Assembly: GCF_002797895.1 (NCBI RefSeq)
Contig: NZ_PGES01000001.1
Span: 4,526,001-4,590,000, forward strand
Reading direction: 5' to 3'
From: Janthinobacterium sp. 67
Lineage (GTDB): Bacteria > Pseudomonadota > Gammaproteobacteria > Burkholderiales > Burkholderiaceae_D
DNA length: 64,000 nt
The notes below the pieces were generated by a model. It saw nothing but the letters and a program-made list of their open reading frames with translations, did no database searches and was not told the origin of the DNA. Below, piece after piece: positions 1-8,874 of this stretch. Positions within the stretch are counted from its first letter, which is position 1; every line of letters starts with the position of its first letter. A program made the position numbers and the translations under genes.

Positions 1-461
1 AGCGTATCGGCAACGTGCGGCGCTTCTGGCCCAACAAGGAAAGCCTCGTGTATCCCGAGTTGAGCGGACTGGTGCAGAAAACCTTTGGCATCGTCGGCGT
101 GCTCAGCATGACCCTGGCGCCCTTGCGTGATCAGCTCCACCTGGCCTTCGTGTCTGGCGCCACGGCGAAGGGGCAGGACATGCCTGGCAGCGCCATCGAT
201 TTGCTGCTGGTGGGCGAAGAAGCCAATTATGGTGATTTGTTGACCGGATTGGCCCCGGCCGAGCGAACCTTAAGGCGTAAAATCAATCCCAACCTATATA
301 CGCTGGCCGATTATCGCCGGCGACTGCGTGAAGGCCAGCCATTTCTGCTGCAGGTATTACAGCAGCCGAAGCTGTTTGTTATTGGCGATGAAGCGCTATT
401 GCAGGCGCTGACATTGCCGGATTCTCCAATGCAGACGAATGACATGCCATCTGTATTCTAA
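1..461 (+). CDS. Partial: regulator with C-terminal MNT-type nucleotidyltransferase-like domain (5' end outside window)
   Basis: The reading frame is open from the first bases of the window, so the true start lies upstream; a GTG at 15 is only an internal codon. The visible part begins with the end of a winged-helix region (R-I-G-N-V-R-R-F-W at 3-29), followed by a stretch resembling the MNT/MJ0435-type nucleotidyltransferase fold (SGATAKG, then GSAIDLLLVGE). Families that fuse an ArsR-like helix-turn-helix to this domain are probably toxin/antitoxin-derived regulators. In an active nucleotidyltransferase the second motif would read D-x-D; here the first Asp is Ala, so catalysis looks doubtful. 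The regulator role is inferred from the family. The stop TAA is at 459-461 and the next gene starts 75 bases on. Confidence 0.6.
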   Translation, partial: RIGNVRRFWPNKESLVYPELSGLVQKTFGIVGVLSMTLAPLRDQLHLAFVSGATAKGQDMPGSAIDLLLVGEEANYGDLLTGLAPAERTLRRKINPNLYTLADYRRRLREGQPFLLQVLQQPKLFVIGDEALLQALTLPDSPMQTNDMPSVF

Positions 462-536
462 AGCCGGGCCTGGAAAACAATTTCTGCTATAAAGTGAAAT
501 TGTTTGCTGGAATAATATCTGAGGCGGATAGATCGT

Positions 537-1379
537 ATGATGAACAAATTGCAGGCTTTTGGTTTGATTGTTTCCCAGGCGGTGCGCGGCGAATTAACGT
601 TTCCCACGAGTGTTAATTCCGCATTGCAATTGCAATTGGCCCTGGCGGAACCGGACTGCCATATCGACCATGCCATCAAGCTGGTCCTGGCCGAACCCTT
701 GCTGGCGGCGCGCACGGTCGCGTTGGCCAACTCGGCCGTGTACAGCCGCGGCGAGGCGGCGCCCGTGACCAGCGTGCGCGCCGCCGTCATGCGCATGGGC
801 TACCGCAATCTGTACGCACTGGTGGCGGCCATGGTGGTACGCCAGTTCGGCAGCAAGATCATCGACCCCGTCCTGCGCCAGAAGGCGACCCAGCTGTGGG
901 AGCACACTGCCCACGTGGCGGCGCTGGCGCACGTGCTTGCCCGCCGCGTCACGCACGTCGATGCCGACACGGCGCTGTTCGCCGGCATCGTGCATGAGGT
1001 GGGCGGTTTTTACCTGTTGTCGCGTGCCGACGAATTTCCTGGTTTGCTCGACGACGATGCGGATCACTGGATGGAGTCCGCTGAAGAAATCATTTCCCGC
1101 GAAGTCATGAAGAAACTCTTGATCCCGCTGGCAGTGAGCGAAGCCATCGAAGGCTTGCGCGATGGCTTGCTGTCGATCCCGCCTGATTCCCTGCTCGATA
1201 CCTTATTGTTGGCGAAGCAACTGTCGCCCGTGTCCTCACCTTTGCAGGTGACGTACGTGGAAATGCTCACCCCTTCCGATTCCGTCATCGATTTCATCAT
1301 CGACAACGACACCTTGCAAAGCATCCTGGCCGAGTCAAACGAGGAAGTGCGCTCGATGAGCGCCGCGCTGCTCGTCTGA
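537..1379 (+). CDS. HDOD domain-containing protein
   Basis: Encodes 280 residues. Nearly the whole length is an HDOD domain, a non-catalytic relative of HD phosphohydrolases found in bacterial signalling proteins. Visible landmarks are the VLAEPLLAARTVALANS helix (about residues 51-67), the SVRAAVMRMGYRNL segment (about 79-92) and a degenerate HD region (FAGIVHEVGGFYLL, about 146-159) lacking a full metal-binding HD pair. No GGDEF, EAL or receiver domain is attached. Two adjacent ATG codons occur at 537 and 540, with a purine-rich GAGGCGG about 10 bases upstream. The family usually acts through protein-protein contacts in motility, chemotaxis or c-di-GMP circuits; the partner here is unknown. 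Confidence 0.8.
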   Translation: MMNKLQAFGLIVSQAVRGELTFPTSVNSALQLQLALAEPDCHIDHAIKLVLAEPLLAARTVALANSAVYSRGEAAPVTSVRAAVMRMGYRNLYALVAAMVVRQFGSKIIDPVLRQKATQLWEHTAHVAALAHVLARRVTHVDADTALFAGIVHEVGGFYLLSRADEFPGLLDDDADHWMESAEEIISREVMKKLLIPLAVSEAIEGLRDGLLSIPPDSLLDTLLLAKQLSPVSSPLQVTYVEMLTPSDSVIDFIIDNDTLQSILAESNEEVRSMSAALLV

Positions 1380-1387
1380 GATAAGCA

Positions 1388-1402
1388 CTGCCCGTCGGGC
1401 AG
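1388..1402. terminator. Short GC-rich hairpin between convergent genes
   Basis: CTGCCC-GTC-GGGCAG forms a perfect 6-bp stem midway between the stops of the HDOD gene and the convergent alcohol dehydrogenase gene. There is no clear T-tract on either strand, so a bidirectional terminator role is only plausible. Confidence 0.35.
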
Positions 1403-1430
1403 GGCGGCGAGGTTTGCCTGTCAGCGCCGC

Positions 1431-2606
1431 TCAGGGGCCGGGATGCAGCACCACCTTGATGCATTGCTCCTGTTTCTTCTGGAAGATATCGTAGCCGTGC
1501 GGCGCTTCATCCAGGCGCAGGTGGTGGGAAATGATGGCACCTGGGTCGAGTTCGCCCTGCTGGATGCGTTCCAGCAGCGGCTGCATGTAGCGCTGCACGT
1601 GTGTCTGCCCCGTCTTGATGGTCAATGAACGGTTCATGATGGAGCCAAACGGAATCTTGTCGCTGAAGCCGCCATACACCCCCGGCACCGAGACGACACC
1701 GCCGTTGCGGCACGCCATCAAGGCTTCGCGCAGGGCCGTGGGCCGGTCCGACTCCAGTTTCATCGTCTGCTTGAGGCGGTCATAGATATAGCTGACGCCG
1801 GAGCCGTGGGCCTCCATGCCGACGGCATCGATGCAGGCATCGGGGCCCCGTCCTCCCGTCATTTCCCGCAGAGCATCGGGTACGTCCACGGCATCGAAAT
1901 GCAGGGTTTCCGCGCCGGACAGTTCGCGCGCCATGCGCAGGCGTTCCGGGTAATGGTCGATGGCGATGACGCGCTCGGCGCCGAGCAGGAAGGCGCTCTG
2001 GATGGCGAACTGCCCCACGGGGCCGCAACCCCACACGGCCACCACCTGGCCCGGCGCGATGCCGCAGGCTTCGGCCGCCATGTAGCCGGTCGGCAGTATG
2101 TCCGAGAGAAACAGGACCTGTTCATCCTTGAGCTCGTCCGGCACCTTGATGGGACCGACGTCGGCAAACGGCACGCGCACATATTCGGCCTGGCCGCCCG
2201 CATAGCCGCCCGTCAGGTGGGAATAGCCAAAGATGCCCGCGCCCGAATGGCCCCACATTTTTTCTGCCATGTAGGCGTTGGGATTGGAATTCTCGCACAC
2301 CGAGTACAGCTGTTGTTCGCAAAAGAAGCAGCGTCCGCAGGCAATGGGAAACGGCACCACCACCCTGTCTCCCACCTTGAGTTTGCGCACCGCGGAGCCC
2401 GTTTCCACCACTTCGCCCATGAACTCATGGCCGAGGATATCGCCTTGCTCCATGCTGGGCACGACGCCATTGTAGAGGTGCAGGTCGGAGCCGCAGATGG
2501 CCGTGGAACTGACTTTGATGATGGCGTCGCCGGGATTGAGGATGGCGGGATCAGGTACCTGTTCGACCCGTACGTCGCGCTTGCCATGCCAGCAATTGGC
2601 TTTCAT
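1431..2606 (-). CDS. Zinc-dependent alcohol dehydrogenase (formaldehyde dehydrogenase-like MDR)
   Basis: Encodes 391 residues of the medium-chain dehydrogenase/reductase superfamily. Catalytic zinc ligands are visible as Cys38 (ICGSDLH) and His60-Glu61 (GHEFMGE). A structural-zinc lobe carries Cys90, Cys93, Cys96 and Cys104. The Rossmann motif [11 protein letters not shown] marks NAD(P) binding. The long form with an insertion (YIYDRLKQ and following) resembles the glutathione-independent formaldehyde dehydrogenase group; the exact substrate cannot be read from sequence. The ATG was chosen because it overlaps the stop of the upstream SRPBCC gene (ATGA, 2603-2606), indicating translational coupling. 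A much longer open frame continues upstream but is antisense shadow and not part of the gene. Confidence 0.85.
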   Translation of the reverse strand: MKANCWHGKRDVRVEQVPDPAILNPGDAIIKVSSTAICGSDLHLYNGVVPSMEQGDILGHEFMGEVVETGSAVRKLKVGDRVVVPFPIACGRCFFCEQQLYSVCENSNPNAYMAEKMWGHSGAGIFGYSHLTGGYAGGQAEYVRVPFADVGPIKVPDELKDEQVLFLSDILPTGYMAAEACGIAPGQVVAVWGCGPVGQFAIQSAFLLGAERVIAIDHYPERLRMARELSGAETLHFDAVDVPDALREMTGGRGPDACIDAVGMEAHGSGVSYIYDRLKQTMKLESDRPTALREALMACRNGGVVSVPGVYGGFSDKIPFGSIMNRSLTIKTGQTHVQRYMQPLLERIQQGELDPGAIISHHLRLDEAPHGYDIFQKKQEQCIKVVLHPGP

Positions 2607-3703
2607 GACACACCTCCGTTTGATTGCGGTCGAGGGGCAGGCGCCGTGCCGCTGGCCTTGTGCAGCAGGCGCGTCTTGAAGCTGCGCTTGCCCGATGGCT
2701 GGCCCTCGGTGGTGCTGACCTCGCCCGTTTCCATCCACTGCTTGAAGCGGCGCAAGGTGGTCTCGATCTTGTAGGCGGGGGCCTGGCTGAACAGGCCAGC
2801 CACGGCCGTGCCCACCTTGCCGGCCGGCGCCTGCATGTGCAGTTGCATCGTCACCACGGTGCCGCGCCCACCGGGGGCGGGCGACAGTTCCAGCGCCCCC
2901 GTTTCCGCATGGTTTTCCGCCGCGCGCCAGCGCATGCCCTGGCCCGGGCGTTCGTCTGTCAGTTCGCCTATCCACTCGCCTTCGACGCTGTTCCAGCGCG
3001 AGCGCCGCGCATCGATCACCTGCACCGATTGCAAGCCCGGCATGAAGCGGGGCAGGTTTTCCAGGTCGCGCCAGGCGCGGTAGCAATCGTCGGCGGAACG
3101 GTTGACGATGACGCTCTTTTGCAGCGCCAGTCCCTCTTCGCCGGGCGCGGGCAATTCGCTCAGCTTGCGCGGCGCCAGTTGTGCGCTGGCGATATAGTCG
3201 ATGGCCGTCATGCCTGCCACGACGGCGGCCGTTGCCGCCAGGCGCGTGCGCGCATGGCGCCGGCTGGCCATGGCCGCGCCCAGCAGCGACAGGTCCATGG
3301 CGTCGCCGGCGATGCGCGACCAGCGCCATGCCGGCCGGGTTTCTCCCCGCAGCAAGCCTACGCCGCACGCCATTTCGCGCAGGCCGATGGCGCGTATCCA
3401 GAAAGGCGAAACGCCGCGCAAGCCGCTGGCCCGCGCCAGGCCGCGCGGCGCCACCAGCTGGGCCAGGCCCAGGCAGATGCTGAGCCAGCCAAGTGCCGTG
3501 ATCAGGGCATGGTTGCCGCGCGGGGTATCGTCGGGAATACGCCGCCGCGACCGCATATCGGCCTCGCCGCGCGCGCTCGTGTAATGAAGAATGGCGTCGT
3601 GCCCATTCCCGGACGAAGCGGATGTTTCCGCTGGTAGTTCTGACTGCTGCTGCCATGTTGACGGACGCGCCGTAGCGCCATCGCTGATGTCTTCGCTTTG
3701 CAT
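2603..3703 (-). CDS. Membrane-anchored SRPBCC (START-like) family protein
   Basis: Encodes 366 residues. A hydrophilic N-terminus (1-60) is followed by hydrophobic segments near 66-86, 134-146 and 154-173. A C-terminal SRPBCC/polyketide-cyclase fold spans about 195-340 ([18 protein letters not shown] ... FMPGL). This fold binds hydrophobic ligands in a deep pocket. The start at 3703 is set by an excellent AAGGGAGG Shine-Dalgarno six bases upstream; an in-frame ATG 22 codons earlier lacks one. The gene overlaps the dehydrogenase by 4 bases and both are minus strand, so they form a two-gene operon. A ligand or membrane-stress role shared with the dehydrogenase is inference. Confidence 0.75.
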   Translation of the reverse strand: MQSEDISDGATARPSTWQQQSELPAETSASSGNGHDAILHYTSARGEADMRSRRRIPDDTPRGNHALITALGWLSICLGLAQLVAPRGLARASGLRGVSPFWIRAIGLREMACGVGLLRGETRPAWRWSRIAGDAMDLSLLGAAMASRRHARTRLAATAAVVAGMTAIDYIASAQLAPRKLSELPAPGEEGLALQKSVIVNRSADDCYRAWRDLENLPRFMPGLQSVQVIDARRSRWNSVEGEWIGELTDERPGQGMRWRAAENHAETGALELSPAPGGRGTVVTMQLHMQAPAGKVGTAVAGLFSQAPAYKIETTLRRFKQWMETGEVSTTEGQPSGKRSFKTRLLHKASGTAPAPRPQSNGGVS

Positions 3704-3808
3704 GCTGCCTCCCTTCAGTGTATGGGAATTAGGCAGCATGGTCTGGCACGCGTTCCGGCAGGCGTGCACGAGATACGCTGGATCTGCGCCAGATCAAGCA
3801 TCGGCGCG

Positions 3809-3840
3809 AAAAAAAACGGCAGCCCGGACTGGCGCTGCCG
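3809..3840 (-). terminator. Rho-independent terminator of the DUF885 gene
   Basis: On the minus strand, CGGCAGC ... GCTGCCG forms a 7-bp stem (3817-3823 with 3834-3840) followed by eight T residues (3809-3816). It starts about 20 bases past the stop of the minus-strand DUF885 gene. Confidence 0.85.
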
Positions 3841-3860
3841 CAGTTGCGGAGGGGTTTAAT

Positions 3861-5672
3861 TTACTTCTGCTGCGCGATCCACCGGTCGACCTTGGCTTCC
3901 AGCAGTTTCAGGGGCAGGGTGCCGTCGCCGAGCACCACTTCGTGGAACTTCGGCAGGCTGAACTTGTCGCCGAGCGCCTGCTGCGCGCGCTGGCGCAGTT
4001 CGACGATTTTCAGCGCGCCGATCTTGTAGCCCAGGGCCTGGCCAGGCCACGCCATGTAGCGTTCCGTCTCGCTCCTCGCCACGGCGTCATAGCCGAGCGT
4101 GTCGCGCATGTATTTGATCGTCTGCTCGCGCGTCCAGCCCTTGGTGTGCAAGCCAGTGTCGACCACCAGGCGCACGGCGCGCAGCATCTCGTCGTTCAAG
4201 TGGCCGAAATACTGGGCCGGGTCCTCGAACAGGCCCATTTCCTTCCCCAGGGTTTCCGCATACAGGGCCCAGCCTTCCGTGAAGGCATTGTTGCCGCCGA
4301 AGCGGCGGAAGTTCGGCAAGTCCATCTCTTGCACCAGCGCCAGGTGGAAATGGTGGCCGGGCTTGCCTTCGTGCAGGAACAGGGTGGTCATGCCCGTGTC
4401 GCCATACAGTTTCGGATCCGTGACGACGGACCAGAACACGCCGGGGCGCGAGCCGTCGGCGGCCGGTGCCGTGTAGTGGTCGGCGGCCGTGTCGCGGCTC
4501 AGTTCAGGTTCCAGGCGCAAGTCCAGCGGCGCTTTCGGCACCAGGGTGAACAGGGCGGGCAATTTGCTGTCCAGCAGCACGTTCAGTTTGCGGTAGACGT
4601 CGAGCACTTCCTGTTCCGTCTTGAACGGGCGGTATTTCGCCTGTTCCGACACCCACACGGGCAAGCCGGCGGCCGGGCCGTTGTAGCCCATCTTCGGACC
4701 CACGATCGCGTATTGTTCCTGGATGCGCGCCACTTCCTTCAAGCCGATGGCGTGGATCTGCTCCGGTTTCAGATCCGTCGTGGTGCTGCTGGCCACGCGT
4801 GCCTGGTACCAGGCCGCGCCATCGGGCAGGGCGCTCCAGCCGCTGCTGGTGCGGCCGGCCGGCAGGTAGTCGCGTTCCATGAAGGTGGACAGGCGCTGCA
4901 GCGCAGGCATCAGCTTGGCTTCGATGATGACGGTGTAGGTTTGCGTCAGGCGCGCCTTGTCCGCCTCGGAAAAGCTGGCCGGCAAGTTCTTGATGGGCGT
5001 GTAATAGACGCTGTCCTGCGGCGTGGCGCTGACGAGTTTCTTGAATTGCGGCAGCGCCGACTCCGTCAGCGCCTTCGGCAGCACGATGCCTTTTTGCATG
5101 CCGACTTTCATGTTGGCGATGGCCTGGTCTATCCAGCCCGGCAACTGGCCGATACGGCTCAGGTAAGCGTCATACTCCTTGACCGTCGTCAAAGGCTGCG
5201 ATGCCTCGCCGCCCGCATAATTGGCCAGGGTGACGGGCATGCTGTCCATCTGGTTCAAAGGCAACAGGTATTCGGGGAAGCGCTCGAAACTGAGCGCCGT
5301 CGCCAGTTCATAGTCGAGAATGTCGTAGTTGATCTGGTCCTGGTGCGACAGCTGTGCACGGGCAATCCCGCGCAGGGTCTTCTGGTACTGGTGGTACAGG
5401 GCGAACTGTTTTGCGCGCGCGGCGGGCACGATGGCTGAACCGAGCTGGTCGTCAAAACGGTTGTCGCCGCTCTCGGTGGCATTGATCGGCTCGAAACGGG
5501 CCAGCGCATCGTAATATTTGTCGGCCAGCACTTGCAGCTGCTGCTTTGCTTTCGGCGCGCTGACGGCCACGCTTTTGGCCGCGGGCTGGGCCGCTTGCGT
5601 CATGGGCGCGTAGGCGAGCAACAGGGAGATGGTCAGGGTGCCGAGGGTGCCGGCGGCAAAACGATGCTTCAT
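3861..5672 (-). CDS. Exported DUF885 family metallopeptidase-like protein
   Basis: Encodes 603 residues. An N-terminal signal peptide (KHR, then a hydrophobic core, cleavage near TQAA, about residue 27) sends it to the periplasm or outside. The body is a DUF885 domain, an all-helical zinc-peptidase-like fold. The diagnostic FLHEGKPGHHFH motif sits at about residues 433-444 and supplies two His and a Glu; a downstream NAFTEGWALYAE segment supplies the third ligand and supporting residues. Members are presumed peptidases or carboxypeptidases, mostly uncharacterised. Length fits the family. An AAAGGA lies about 9 bases before the ATG. The gene is monocistronic with its own terminator at 3809-3840. 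Confidence 0.85.
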   Translation of the reverse strand: MKHRFAAGTLGTLTISLLLAYAPMTQAAQPAAKSVAVSAPKAKQQLQVLADKYYDALARFEPINATESGDNRFDDQLGSAIVPAARAKQFALYHQYQKTLRGIARAQLSHQDQINYDILDYELATALSFERFPEYLLPLNQMDSMPVTLANYAGGEASQPLTTVKEYDAYLSRIGQLPGWIDQAIANMKVGMQKGIVLPKALTESALPQFKKLVSATPQDSVYYTPIKNLPASFSEADKARLTQTYTVIIEAKLMPALQRLSTFMERDYLPAGRTSSGWSALPDGAAWYQARVASSTTTDLKPEQIHAIGLKEVARIQEQYAIVGPKMGYNGPAAGLPVWVSEQAKYRPFKTEQEVLDVYRKLNVLLDSKLPALFTLVPKAPLDLRLEPELSRDTAADHYTAPAADGSRPGVFWSVVTDPKLYGDTGMTTLFLHEGKPGHHFHLALVQEMDLPNFRRFGGNNAFTEGWALYAETLGKEMGLFEDPAQYFGHLNDEMLRAVRLVVDTGLHTKGWTREQTIKYMRDTLGYDAVARSETERYMAWPGQALGYKIGALKIVELRQRAQQALGDKFSLPKFHEVVLGDGTLPLKLLEAKVDRWIAQQK

Positions 5673-5807
5673 GCGCGATGTCCTTTGTAAGGAGGGTATG
5701 AACGGAGGCGTAGCGGGGTCGGGGTGGCCGGTCGCGATGGAGCAGCCGGGGCGTAAGCATACGCCATTGCCCAGTGCGTTTGGATAAATTGTGCGGGAGG
5801 AATGTTG

Positions 5808-6905
5808 CTATTTTGCCGTAGGCCGCAGGGCTGCTTTCATGCCTTGCCAGTGGCTGCTGGTCAAGGGAAGGCAGGCAGGGCAGGGCGTGGCGGCGATCAG
5901 GCTGCGGATCTGCTGCGCGCGTGCCGCCGTTTGCGGGTGTGAAGAAATCCAGTCCGGCACCTTGGCCTCGTTCTTGTCATCGAGCTGCTGGAAAAAGCGC
6001 AGCATGCCATCGGGACGGATGTGCGCGCGCTGCAAGGCGAGCAAACCGAGGCGGTCCGCCTCTTCCTCCATGTCGCGGCTGAAATACAAAGTGCCGGCCT
6101 GGTGCGCCAGCATGGCGGCCACGGCGCTGATGTCGCCGATGGTCACGCCCACGAGGGCGCCCCAGCCCAGGCTGCTGATCATTTGCCGCAGCGAATGGCG
6201 CTGCTCCACATGCTGCACTTCATGCGCAAGTACGCCGGCCAGCTCGCCCGGGTCGGCTGCCTGGCGCAGCAAGCCCGTATGCACGACGATAATGCCGCCC
6301 GGCATGGCGAATGCGTTGACCGTGTCGTCGTTCTTGACGAGCCAGCGGTACTCGTAGCGCGAAGCGGCCGTCAGCTTGCGGCCGATCTCCTGCACCGTTT
6401 GCTGGGCCACGCCGTTTTCGCTGATGCCGCCCTGCGCGCGCACTTGCGCCAGGGCCAGTTCGCCCAGCTGTTTTTCCGTCGACAGGGGAATCCATCCCGC
6501 CAGCGCGCCGATGGCATTGCCGCCTTGCCACCACAGCAGGCTGGCTGCGACGACGGCCGCGCCCGTCAAACCTGCCAGCCAGCCCGACACTTGCCGCCGG
6601 TTGCGCTGGCGCTCGCCCCACAGGCGCTGCAGTTGCGGCTGCAGCGCGGCCGGCGCTTCGCGCAAGACGATGGCGATGTCGCTAGCCGTCAGCGGTTTCA
6701 GCGAGGCTTGCCGTCCTTGTGCGTCGAGCCAGTTCAGGAACAGTTCCGGGCCATCGACGCCACCTACGCTGACGACCAGCTGCGCCACGTCGACAGCATG
6801 GCCGGGCGCATCGATGGCCAGCTGGCTGCCGAAAAAATGAGCGCTGACGGGCGTGCCGGCGGAGCCGCCGTCGGGCACTGTCAACAGTGCCTGGAATGGC
6901 GTCAT
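5808..6905 (-). CDS. M48 family metallopeptidase with membrane anchor
   Basis: Encodes 365 residues. The N-terminal ~100 residues form a cytosolic beta-rich domain. One strong hydrophobic helix follows (about 108-125, WLAGLTGAAVVAASLLWW), then an M48 peptidase domain. The zinc site is HEVQH (about 228-232), with the distal Glu in the EEEADRLG motif. The AFAMPGGIIVVHTGLL motif upstream of HEVQH is characteristic of BepA/LoiP/YggG relatives that act on outer-membrane proteins, but no signal peptide is visible at the extreme N-terminus. Its ATG overlaps the stop of the HPP gene (ATGA, 6902-6905), so the two are co-translated. Confidence 0.85.
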   Translation of the reverse strand: MTPFQALLTVPDGGSAGTPVSAHFFGSQLAIDAPGHAVDVAQLVVSVGGVDGPELFLNWLDAQGRQASLKPLTASDIAIVLREAPAALQPQLQRLWGERQRNRRQVSGWLAGLTGAAVVAASLLWWQGGNAIGALAGWIPLSTEKQLGELALAQVRAQGGISENGVAQQTVQEIGRKLTAASRYEYRWLVKNDDTVNAFAMPGGIIVVHTGLLRQAADPGELAGVLAHEVQHVEQRHSLRQMISSLGWGALVGVTIGDISAVAAMLAHQAGTLYFSRDMEEEADRLGLLALQRAHIRPDGMLRFFQQLDDKNEAKVPDWISSHPQTAARAQQIRSLIAATPCPACLPLTSSHWQGMKAALRPTAK

Positions 6906-8068
6906 GCGGCGGCCTCGGCAAAGCGGCTTTCGTACAGGGCCGCCATCAGGTCGGACTGGCTGATGATGCCGGCCAGACGCTCTTCATCGTCGAGGATGGG
7001 AATATGGTGATAGCCGGCGTCGGCCATCAGGGGGACCAGATCAATGATGGGCGTGCCCAGGCGGGCCGTGTGCGGCGATGGCGTCATCAGCTGACCCACC
7101 ACTTCCGGCTTGTCGCTGTGGGACAGGCCGCTGCGTTGCAGCAAGCCGCGCAGGCGCTGGCGCATGCCCTGGTAATCGTCGAGGCCGCCGTGGCGCAGGA
7201 AATCCGTCTGCGTGATGATGCCGATGACGCGGCGCGCCCGGTTCAGCACGGGCAGGGCGCCCACCTGGTGTTCGCGCATGGTGCGCCAGGCCACGTCGAG
7301 CGGGGTGCCGAATTCCACGCTGAGCACGTCTTTCGACATGATGTCGGCGCAGGTGACGACGCCGAAGCGGCGCTGGTAGGCGCGCATTTCCGTTTGCAGG
7401 AAGATCGCTTGCAAATCGTCGCGGCTGATATCGAGCACTTCGCTGTGCTGGCGCAGCACTGCGTCGAGATCGTCCGGCGAAAAGCCCAGGCGGTTGCTGG
7501 GCACGTCATCCTTGGTATCGTGCGGATGCGGCGCGACCAGTTGCTGGATGTGCGGGTAGCGGCGTCCCGTCAGGTTGTTGTACAGCACGGCGCAAGCGAC
7601 CAGCACGGCGGAATTGAACAGCACGGTGATGAAGACGAATTCAAAGCCGGCCGCGTGCACGCTGGCACCGCCGACGACGGTGGTGAGCGCCACGGCGCCG
7701 CCCGGCGGATGCAGGCAGCGCAGGGCAAACATGGCGCCGATGGCCAGGCAGGCGGCCAGCGCCGCCACGCCCACGCTGGGACCCAGCCATTTCACGCACG
7801 CCATGCCCATCAGGCCGGACACCACGTTGCCGCCCACCACGGACCACGGTTGGGCCAGCGGACTGGCCGGCAGGCAGAACAGCAGTACGGCCGAGGCGCC
7901 CATGGGGGCGATCAGGTAGACGCTGGCGCTGTCGGGGGCCAGCAGGAAATGGCAAATCAGGCCCGTCAGCAGCAAGCCGCAGATGGCGCCCGCGCAGGCG
8001 CGCAATTGTTCGCGGCGGCTGCCGTTGTTCGGTTGCGGCAGCCAGCGTGCCAGGAAAGAAGTCGTCAT
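6902..8068 (-). CDS. HPP family membrane protein with tandem CBS domains
   Basis: Encodes 388 residues. The N-terminal half is an HPP membrane domain of about four to five helices (roughly residues 20-170) containing the signature LHPPGGAVALT. The C-terminal half holds two CBS modules (about 240-300 and 325-385; CADIMSKDVLSVEFGTPL and VGQLMTPSPHTARLGTPI), which usually bind adenosine nucleotides and gate transport. HPP proteins have been linked to nitrite transport in cyanobacteria and plants; the substrate here is unknown. The gene overlaps the M48 peptidase gene by 4 bases. It is divergent from the thioredoxin-like gene, with 279 bases between them that hold both promoters but no obvious consensus site. 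Confidence 0.85.
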   Translation of the reverse strand: MTTSFLARWLPQPNNGSRREQLRACAGAICGLLLTGLICHFLLAPDSASVYLIAPMGASAVLLFCLPASPLAQPWSVVGGNVVSGLMGMACVKWLGPSVGVAALAACLAIGAMFALRCLHPPGGAVALTTVVGGASVHAAGFEFVFITVLFNSAVLVACAVLYNNLTGRRYPHIQQLVAPHPHDTKDDVPSNRLGFSPDDLDAVLRQHSEVLDISRDDLQAIFLQTEMRAYQRRFGVVTCADIMSKDVLSVEFGTPLDVAWRTMREHQVGALPVLNRARRVIGIITQTDFLRHGGLDDYQGMRQRLRGLLQRSGLSHSDKPEVVGQLMTPSPHTARLGTPIIDLVPLMADAGYHHIPILDDEERLAGIISQSDLMAALYESRFAEAAA

Positions 8069-8347
8069 GGAGGAGGGCGCGTTCGGGTCGCGTTGCTCAG
8101 TGTCAGCCCGATATTATCCCATGCGTTCTATTTCGCTGCCTGCGGGCATCAATCTTCGGCACAGACCGCTTGCAAGTTCCTGGCGGCCGCGACGGTGGCA
8201 GGCTCTCCTTTGGTGTTGCTTATACGTTTTCCGCATAAGCACAGTGCAATTAAATGGTGGATATTTCCCACAAGCAGGCATATTCTAGACAATCACACTA
8301 GCTGGCAGCTGTTCAGCTGGTCCCCATGATTGATCTCAGGAGCCCGC

Positions 8348-8848
8348 ATGCGTCTTTCTCTTTTCCTTGCCAGCCTGCTGCTTGCCGGCACCGCCGTGGC
8401 CGCCGCGCCGACACCGGCCAACCCCGTCGCCACGCCGCACTTGCCGTACAACGCGGCGGCCGACGCCAAGGCCGACGTGGCCCGCGCGCTGGCCGAAGCC
8501 AAGGCGGCGCACGTGCCCGTCTTGCTGATCTTTGGAGCCAACTGGTGCGAGGATTGCCGCGCGCTCGACAAGGCATTGAAGGAAGGCAAGAACGCGGAGT
8601 TGATGCAACAGCAGTTCAAGGTCGTCAAGGTCGACGTGGGTAACTTCGACCATAACCTCGACGTGGCGCAAGCCTATGGCAATCCGCTCAAGAAAGGCAT
8701 ACCGGCTGCCGTGCTCGTATCGAGCGACAACAACCAGGTGCTGTATGCCACCAAGGGCGGCGAACTGGCGAATGCCCGCCGCATGAGCGAGAGCGGCATC
8801 TACGATTTTTTCAAGCAAGCGGCCAGCGTGAAAGCGCCGGCGATTTAA
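8348..8848 (+). CDS. Periplasmic thioredoxin-like protein
   Basis: Encodes 166 residues. The signal peptide is residues 1-20 (RLSLF core, cleavage after AVAAA). The thioredoxin fold carries the redox motif W-C-E-D-C (Cys67 and Cys70), and the cis-Pro region is KKGIPAAVLVS. The start at 8348 follows CAGGAGC at good spacing and gives a clean signal peptide; an in-frame ATG 18 bases earlier adds a charged extension and is less likely. WCxDC proteins of this kind are usually reductases or chaperones for envelope cysteine proteins. No cytochrome-maturation genes are nearby, so the partner is unknown. Confidence 0.8.
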   Translation: MRLSLFLASLLLAGTAVAAAPTPANPVATPHLPYNAAADAKADVARALAEAKAAHVPVLLIFGANWCEDCRALDKALKEGKNAELMQQQFKVVKVDVGNFDHNLDVAQAYGNPLKKGIPAAVLVSSDNNQVLYATKGGELANARRMSESGIYDFFKQAASVKAPAI

Positions 8849-8874
8849 GCGTTTTCACCCCCCCTTAAACCCCT

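Noticed and set aside
1431..3656. Single 741-residue protein joining the dehydrogenase to upstream sequence
   Set aside because: The first ~350 residues are Arg/Ala/Gly-rich shadow of the SRPBCC gene; the ATG at 2606 with ATGA overlap is the real start.
3591..5438. 615-residue plus-strand frame across the DUF885 gene
   Set aside because: Composition is Arg/Gln/His-rich shadow; the minus strand encodes a signal peptide and the HEGKPGHH motif.
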